Below, one piece after another: positions 57,681 to 64,000 of a DNA stretch of 64,000 nt. This DNA is from Saposhnikovia divaricata (lineage: Eukaryota > Streptophyta > Magnoliopsida > Apiales > Apiaceae). Each line of letters begins with the position of its first letter. Position 1 is the stretch's first letter. A program made the position numbers and the translations under genes. The stretch spans positions 124,684,148 through 124,748,147 of the forward strand of contig CM071598.1 in NCBI GenBank assembly GCA_036435485.1, given 5' to 3'. The notes below the pieces were generated by a model. That model was not told where the DNA came from. It ran no database searches and saw only the letters and a list, made by a program, of their open reading frames with translations.

Positions 57681-58049
57681 CTGATATTTTTATTGAGGAA
57701 ATAATTTCGAAGGTAAATTTGAGGCATCATGTAATCTATCTACAAAAAAAGAAAAAACTATAAGGAGGCACTATAATAATTGTACTCCCTTGGTTTCATT
57801 TAAAAGGTAAACCTTTCCTAATTTGGTTGTTCGAGATGTATTGTTCTGAATACAAGTTCTGTTGTAGATCAAGTATGACCGTGCTCTAAGAACATTACTC
57901 CCGGCATTACAGGTGTATAAGGTGTCCTGTATATGGTAATGCTCCATACTTTACTGTTACTCTGGTTCTTTATTTAAGCAACAACTTTTTTCATGCATCA
58001 ATCATGATAGATGCACTAACAGTTGATTCAGGGTTATGTGATGTTATTA
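57681..58049. other. Intergenic, nothing recognised
   Basis: AT-rich sequence between the kinesin 3' end and the first MITE, with no ORF or repeat of note. Confidence 0.5.
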
Positions 58050-58434
58050 GAGCATCTCCAACCCTACACACCTATTAGTTAAACTTGATGATATGGCATA
58101 ATTTTTAGATAATATGCATAATTTTTCTTCTCCAACCATGCTTCCTGTTAGTTAAATTTTTAGATAATCATCTTAACATCCTCTATATTTGGAGGACATC
58201 TATAATATATAGATAATATCTATAATTCATTATCTCCACTTATATCGTGATACATCATCGATCTTATTTACTTATATATATATATTATTATTAAAATAAT
58301 AATAAAATACTATTTTTAAAATATAGCTATTCATTATAGCTAATACTATTGAAGTAAAACATCTTACAGTTCAGCAAATTTTTAGATAATCATTATATAG
58401 CTAATGATTTTAGCTATTACCGTTGGAGATGCTC
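58050..58434. mobile_element. Tourist-like MITE
   Basis: The ends are GAGCATCTCCAACC and its inverse GTTGGAGATGCTC. It is flanked by TTA on the left and TTG on the right, a three-base target with one change. About 385 bp, AT-rich, with internal inverted TAGATAATCAT motifs. Confidence 0.75.
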
Positions 58435-58448
58435 TTGTAAACATGATA

Positions 58449-58811
58449 CTCCCTCCGTCCCAAAAAGATTGACACACTTTCCTTTTTGGGAAGTCCCAAA
58501 ATTAATGAACCTACTATACTTACTATTTTTGAACATTACTTTTTACTATTACACCCACTAACTTTATTAAACAAATACTATAAACACTATTATACCTACT
58601 ACTTTACTTCCACTATCTCAAATCTATAATATAAAACAATATTACACCCACTACTTTACTCCCACAATCTCAAATCTATTATTAAATATTCATAGGTCTC
58701 ATCACTTAAACCTCTGTTCATCTAACTTTACTCATTTTTTAACAAGTCAACTGTAGTTTTCTTAATATCCGTGAAAGTCAAACCAGGTCAAACAAATTGA
58801 GACGGAGGGAG
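58449..58811. mobile_element. Stowaway MITE
   Basis: It begins CTCCCTCCGTCCCAAAAAGA and ends with the inverse GAGACGGAGGGAG, flanked by TA on both sides (58447-58448, 58812-58813). These are the canonical Stowaway (Tc1/mariner) ends. Confidence 0.95.
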
Positions 58812-58813
58812 TA

Positions 58814-59386
58814 TCTATTTAGATAAACTCAGTCGAGATCAGTTTTGATCAAATCACAAATATAGGTTACATACTTATATTGATTTATCCAAAGATCATC
58901 AAGCTCATGTCGAAAATTACCACTTCGGAACGAACAAACAAACAGTGCCATAGATGGCCTTCATATAACAATGAACTAACATTATTTTTAAACTTCAATC
59001 ATGTTTCTTTATTTCTATACATCACATGTTATTGGTTTAACATGTGATTTGGAGAGTTAGAATTGCACCATTCCATATGAATAAAAAACTTTAAAAGCGA
59101 ATATAGAAGTTTAGGAATTCTTTAACTACTTCAAAAAAAAACATGTTAATTACTTGCGTAAGATTGCTAAATGGCAAAGGCATTCAAAAACGCATTAAGA
59201 AAAAATGTAATAGAACTCACACCCTGTTTTTTGAACAGAACATAGACAAATATTATAAAATAGTAATCTGTGATGCTACCAATGAAATAAACGACACAAA
59301 TCAAAGGAAAATAACTAGGTTCACCTAATGAGAATACCTGGACCTAATACTTATTGTCCAACCTAGCTGCTGCTTAATACATAACT
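58814..59386. other. Intergenic, nothing recognised
   Basis: No coding region is supported. This is the space between the Stowaway element and the 3' end of the flotillin-like pseudogene. Confidence 0.5.
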
Positions 59387-61050
59387 TTAATTTTTACTAG
59401 AATCGGTTGGCAAAGTGGCTAGCCAAGGTGGTGGAAGCATCCCAGTCTGATCATTTACGGTCTGCAGCAATGGCGGTAGCATACCATACAAACCCGCTAT
59501 CTCTTTCAGGGCACCACCAAAGCCACTAGCATTCGAACTGCCCTCACCAACACCATTACCAGGTGCCCCTGTCCAGATATTAATCTTTGGTTGCAGCCCA
59601 CGAACTGCATCAGCGTTAAGCTGGGCAACATCCTTGTAGGTTCCATTATAGATCATCATGTAGTCTCTCAGAGAAGAGTAGTTCCCACCCACTTGATTGA
59701 GGAGGTTTCCAACACTGATGGCTTGTGCTTGTGCTAGTGCTGTTGTACCTTCTGCTTCTTTCAATTTTGAATAAAGTTCAGCTTCTGCTGCTCGTTGGGT
59801 GCATACATATCAGCATCTGCAGTTGCTTTCTGTGCTTCAGCTTTCTTTTGCGCCTCAAATAGAACTGCTTCAGCTGCTTTCTGTTTGGCATACAGCTTTG
59901 TGTTCGTCTCTTGTACCTGTACATCATACATAGATTAGATTTTATCGAACAATAAGCTCTCTAGATATTTATCAGAAGTAATAAGACAAGGTTTAAAACT
60001 ATGACAATTTCCACTCTGTTTCAGAAAATATAACCAAAGAAGATTTTGGCAATGCATGTTAATAAAGGTCAGAAATCAATCACAAAACAACTAACACTAT
60101 ATAATTATGAGCAAAAAGAATAAATTACCTGTATGTCGTACTCGATGTTAGCCTTACTGAGATCTTGAGCCCTAAGTTTCTCAGTCATGGTCAAAGCATT
60201 CTGCTTCTCCACCTCCATCTGCAAAGTTGCTTCCCTCATGGACACTGCCATCTCATCTGTGCCTCCACCTCCGCCATCTCAGCAGACTAAGACCACATGG
60301 CCTTCTTCTTTGCCAACTCCGAATTAGCCTGCTCAACCTCTGCATCCCTCCGATTCTTATATATCTGCACTTCCGTCTTGATCCTTATCTCTTCTTTATT
60401 TCCTTCTCCCTGCCTCCTGGTCGCCATAATCTTTGATTCTGCATCAACCTTTGCTGCATTCTGCAAGGTCAATCCTTCTCGTTCCTTGGCTCCAATCGCA
60501 CCCTTCATCTTGGCCTCGGACACATCCACCTTGGCCTGATTGGCCGCCTCCATCTGAGTCTTCTGGCCAAGATAAGAAAAGTACTCATGCCCGGGAACAT
60601 CCACAAGTTGTTTGACATTAGCGTTGTATATGAGAAGCCCAAACTGATTAAGTTCAAGCTGAACTTGATCAAACACTTATTGTTTAAACTGCTTGGTTTC
60701 TCTAAAGATCTCATCCATCGTCATCGACGCAGCAAGAAGTCGAGTTTCACCCTCAATAACTCCCATGACAAGATCATTAACATGGTTAGAATGTCTGTCA
60801 TGTGAAGAGACAAGTTTAGCGTACAGCATGAGGCTATCATACACGTGGACCGATGGTGAAAACAGCAGGGAGCACAAAGGGCAATTTTTCGGCACTCATG
60901 GCTTGGACATTAAAGTTATAGTTAACAGGGGAGATGTCAAATTTGATGCATTTTTGGATTGGGTAGACATTTTTTCTTTGCAAGTTTTACGTCATGGATG
61001 AAAAGACCAGTGATGGCCAGGTACTCGGAAGGGCCAGCAACCTTATACAC
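59387..61050 (-). pseudogene. Flotillin-like pseudogene
   Basis: It shows clear homology to plant flotillin-like proteins: YKVAGPSEYLAITG at the 5' end (start codon read as GTG, 61048-61050), the SPFH part (MSAEKLPFVLPAVFTIGPRV), NANVKQLVDVPGHEYFSYLG, the Ala/Glu-rich coiled-coil half, and a C-terminus ending PTDSSKN. Disruptions: frameshifts near 60960, 60838, 60250 and 59795, TAA at 60677-60679, TAG at 60287-60289. An intron is kept (59917-60128, GT-AG), so it is a DNA duplicate rather than a processed copy. Functional flotillins scaffold membrane microdomains and endocytosis. ORF fragments inside are not separate genes. Confidence 0.88.
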
Positions 61051-61696
61051 GGTGATTAGTATAACTTAATAAAAATTTGTCAATGGCAGAAAATATATGT
61101 AGTATGATACGAACGCATGCAGATGCATATGTATATAGAGTCCTGTTCAACTAGAAACAAATTAGAATAGAAACCTAGAAACTAAGCCCAGCCCACAAAA
61201 ATAGGATCCAGCCCAACATTAGATACTACGCGATTTCAAAAAATAAAAAACAAATATATACACAGATACATACATTCCTAAAACTACCGGCACGAAACCC
61301 ACCATCTCCACTATTTACACCAAAAACTGAAAAATCACTAAATACTTTCAGCAACCACACTAATTCGAACCTCCTTTTGCCAATTTACAACTAATAGTTC
61401 AAATATACATCTCTATAACAACTGGATTGAAGAAAAACGAAAGCAAATCGTGCAAGAACAAGTTGAGGCGAAAATTCCCAGTGTAATCACCAAAAAACTC
61501 ACTGATAATCTCGGAAAAAGTATTCATCATCATATTAGAGCTTAATGTTTCCTGTAAACTATATTTCGTCAAATGCATGTTTGTATTTTCGTGATTTTAG
61601 GGTTTTAAATTATTTTTACTTAAACTAACTGATTAGTCTTCAAATCTTCTTCAAGCATCTTCTAATTATCGTTATTTGTGTAGTGAAGGGGAAAAA
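61051..61696. other. Intergenic, probable promoter of the 3' gene
   Basis: No ORF. It separates two divergently oriented units, the pseudogene on the left (minus) and the new gene on the right (plus). No clear TATA box could be assigned. Confidence 0.4.
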
Positions 61697-63991
61697 ATGG
61701 CTAGGACTAGAGGAGGTATGTTAAATTAGGGTTTTATAATAATTTTTTTTGTTTTATTCATGTTTTTTGTGAGCAGTAATTGTAAAATTTAAGATTAATA
61801 CTACTGTGTCTTTGTGATTATCTCTGTTTTTGTGATTCATACTTTATTATGTGATTATCTATGATTATCTCTGTTTTTATTCTGTTTTTGTGATTCATAC
61901 TTTATTCAGTAGTTATGATTCAGATTATATTTTGTGATTATTTATGTTGTTTTGTTTTTGTGATTTTGTGATTATGTGTATTTTTTAACATCAATACTAC
62001 TGTCTCTTTATGATTATGTGTGTTTTTGTGATTGAGATTATATTTTGTGATTATGTGTGTTTTTGTGATCGAGATTATATTTTATGATTATGTGTGTTTT
62101 TGTGATTGAGATTATATTTTGTGATTATGTGTGTTTTTGTGATTCACATAATTTTTGTAATTATATGTGTTTTTATCAATCAGATTATATTTTATGATTA
62201 TGTGTATTTTTGTGATTTAGATTATATTTTGTGAATATGTCTGTTTTTGTTTTTATTAGTTACAAAACTATTGTTGATTAAATTGTTTAGTGATTATACT
62301 TCTGTTTAGTGATTATACTTCTAAATTATTCAACAATTATTAGTGATTGCTTATAGATGTGCTTATTTAAATGAAAAATTATTAGTGATTGTTCATAAAT
62401 TTTTAGTGTTACTTCTAAATCGAGGAGTTATTAGACTATTTACTAATTGAAAACAAATATCAAAACAATGTCACTTTAGCTGTTGTTTATATAATGTTCA
62501 TTTCTGTTATTGACATCTTGTGATTGGATATTTATAGTAAGTGAAGAAAGTTTTGCAGGTTCCACAGGACAGTTACGAAGAAGTTCAAGGATAAAACAAT
62601 TGAGTCAACCAAGAAGGAATGCCAGCCCTGTTTTTGTCAACCTAGAAGATTCTAGTAATCAAGAAAACATGGAACAAGGTATAACAACAATTTGTGCTTA
62701 AAATAATATGGAAGATTCTGTAGGTTTCTTGAAATAGATTCTTAGGCGAAGATTCAATCTGTTTATGTGAAATTACAACATGTTTGGTGCAAATCTTAAA
62801 AAAGCTAAAAAGCCGTCGGTATGTCTGAAGTAAAGTGTGGTCAAGATAAATGTTATGGTGTTTCATATCAGAAGAAACCATATCTGTATACAATCTCGTA
62901 TGAATAACGTTGAGTATGATTGATTTGGTTTAATTTACGCAAAACACATTAATACGAAGTTGCGAAGTTAATAAATACTATCAATATACAAATGTAAGAA
63001 GATCTGTTGATGAATGCAGAGCACACATTATGTGAAAATTACTATGTTCTGCTCACGCTCAAATCTTGAAAAACCCAGTGACTCTGCTTGCCTTTTTCAT
63101 ATAACAACAATTTGTGCTTAAAATAATATGGAAGATTCTGTTAGGTTCATATAGTACTGATTATATGTAGCACTCGATTTATTGCTTATGTACTGCTCTG
63201 CACATTAATATGTGATTGTAATTTTATAAATGTATACAGAGCAACCTAACACACCTCCTCCAAGTAGGACTTCGTCAAGAACTTATAGACGAACTAACAA
63301 CAGATTCAAAGTCACTGCAGGAAAACCTGTTGATGTTAGTACTCCATCAATTTTTTTTTTATAATTTGAATCACTGCTTAATAGATGAATAATAAACTAC
63401 TAACCATTCAATAAATTGTTGTACAGAAAAATGAAGAAGAAGAGGATTTTCTGGCAAATCAAGAGGAAATACATACGCAAGAAAATCAACAGGAAAATGA
63501 AGCAGATGAACAGGACAATGAAAAACATGACAATCAACCACCTAATGCCAAAAAAGTAAAAATTACCAAGTGGAAAAGGAAGGCGTTTCAACAGGTAAAA
63601 TAATTACTATTGTAGTACCAATTTATTTCCATAGTATATATTTAAAATTACATTCAAATTATGAATCACTAAATAATGCTTATCTAATCCCTTAAATATG
63701 GTACATCAATCACAAGTATATGATTTCAAAATCATTAAATTTTAGTTTATAATTTGCATTTAAAGGTTTATAAAATAACAATACTACCATAGCGATTATA
63801 AAACTGCTAGATGTTTTCATAGTGATTATTCTGTTTTATGTTTTCTGCTAGCTATTTTCTGTTTTACTATATTTATACAAATTGAATGCGTTTTTAATTT
63901 CTAACAGAGTGACGATGAAGATAAAGGGCAAAAGAAAATAAAGCCAAATGTGAAAATCCCAACAAAGAAAAATGCAAAGCTGAACAATGAG
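61697..63991 (+). CDS. Unrecognised gene, 5' part, charged Lys/Glu-rich protein
   Basis: Five exons with GT-AG borders and matching phases: 61697-61715, 62559-62678, 63240-63334, 63427-63594, 63908-63991. The gene continues past the window. The product starts MARTRGGSTGQLRRSSRIKQ, has a Pro/Ser/Arg stretch (TPPPSRTSSRTYRRTNNR), then an acidic Glu/Asn/Gln region (KNEEEEDFLANQEE) and basic runs (KKVKITKWKRKAF; GQKKIKPNVKIP). No domain is visible. The composition, with several short basic clusters, suggests a nuclear protein, possibly the disordered N-terminus of a larger one. This is inferred from composition only. Confidence 0.6.
61820..62235. repeat. Intronic tandem repeat, TGTGATTATGTGTGTTTT type
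   Basis: Six or more units of about 38 bp (TTTTTGTGATTGAGATTATA, then TTTTGTGATTATGTGTG) in intron 1 of the 3' gene. Confidence 0.75.
62680..63141. repeat. Direct 40-bp repeat flanking 380 bp in intron 2 of the 3' gene
   Basis: The stretch TATAACAACAATTTGTGC...GGAAGATTCTG occurs at 62681-62720 and again at 63101-63140, the first copy beginning at the splice donor of exon 2. It is consistent with a local duplication or slippage. Confidence 0.7.
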
Positions 63992-64000
63992 GTAATTTAA

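Overview
This is a repeat-rich, AT-rich stretch of a nuclear plant genome. Long phase-consistent introns, a plant kinesin-7 with a C-terminal RING, plant mobile domain and FAR1-type genes, and Stowaway, Tourist, hAT, Copia and Gypsy elements all point to a flowering plant, most likely a eudicot. I cannot name the species.

Layout. 1-436 is the 5' part of a FAR1-related (FRS) gene on the minus strand that runs off the window. 440-4300 is gene-poor and holds a retroelement scrap, a weak MITE, a tRNA-derived SINE with a 12-bp target site duplication, and a fold-back repeat. A Tourist-like MITE with TAA target sites (4302 and 39299) is split by about 34 kb of nested insertions. Inside lies a large Mutator-like composite (about 4771-38766) with long inverted ends. 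Those ends carry repeated CTGCCGC...GCGGCAG palindromes and tRNA-like Pol III boxes. The composite holds three gene units: a PMD-DUF8039-Ulp1 gene (+, about 20 exons, three in-frame stops), an intact 64-aa coiled-coil ORF with its own TATA box (31996-32190), and a decayed FAR1-class MULE transposase (-). A 15.5-kb Gypsy-like element with 4.6-kb LTRs (12430-27903, TSD GAATG) sits inside an exon of the PMD gene, and one of its LTRs carries a hAT element. Between the gene units are a 5S-rRNA-derived palindrome and a foldback element with a six-copy 110-bp array.

39436-40340 is a solo LTR (TSD CATAA) just upstream of the kinesin start, with a TATA box facing the gene. 40626-57071 is the kinesin-7/RING gene: 23 exons, in frame throughout, 1008 aa. 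Its intron 2 contains a near-complete Copia element (TSD ATATT, one nonsense codon) and intron 6 a 1.27-kb hAT-like element. After it come a Tourist-like and a Stowaway MITE, then a flotillin-like pseudogene on the minus strand (59387-61050). 61697 to the end is the 5' part of an unrecognised gene encoding a charged, Lys-rich protein.

The kinesin is the clear host gene. The 3' gene and the edge FRS gene look open but are incomplete. Almost everything between 4.3 and 39.3 kb is mobile-element material. The most interesting item is the composite that appears to combine a FAR1-class transposase, a PMD/Ulp1 protein and a small coiled-coil protein.
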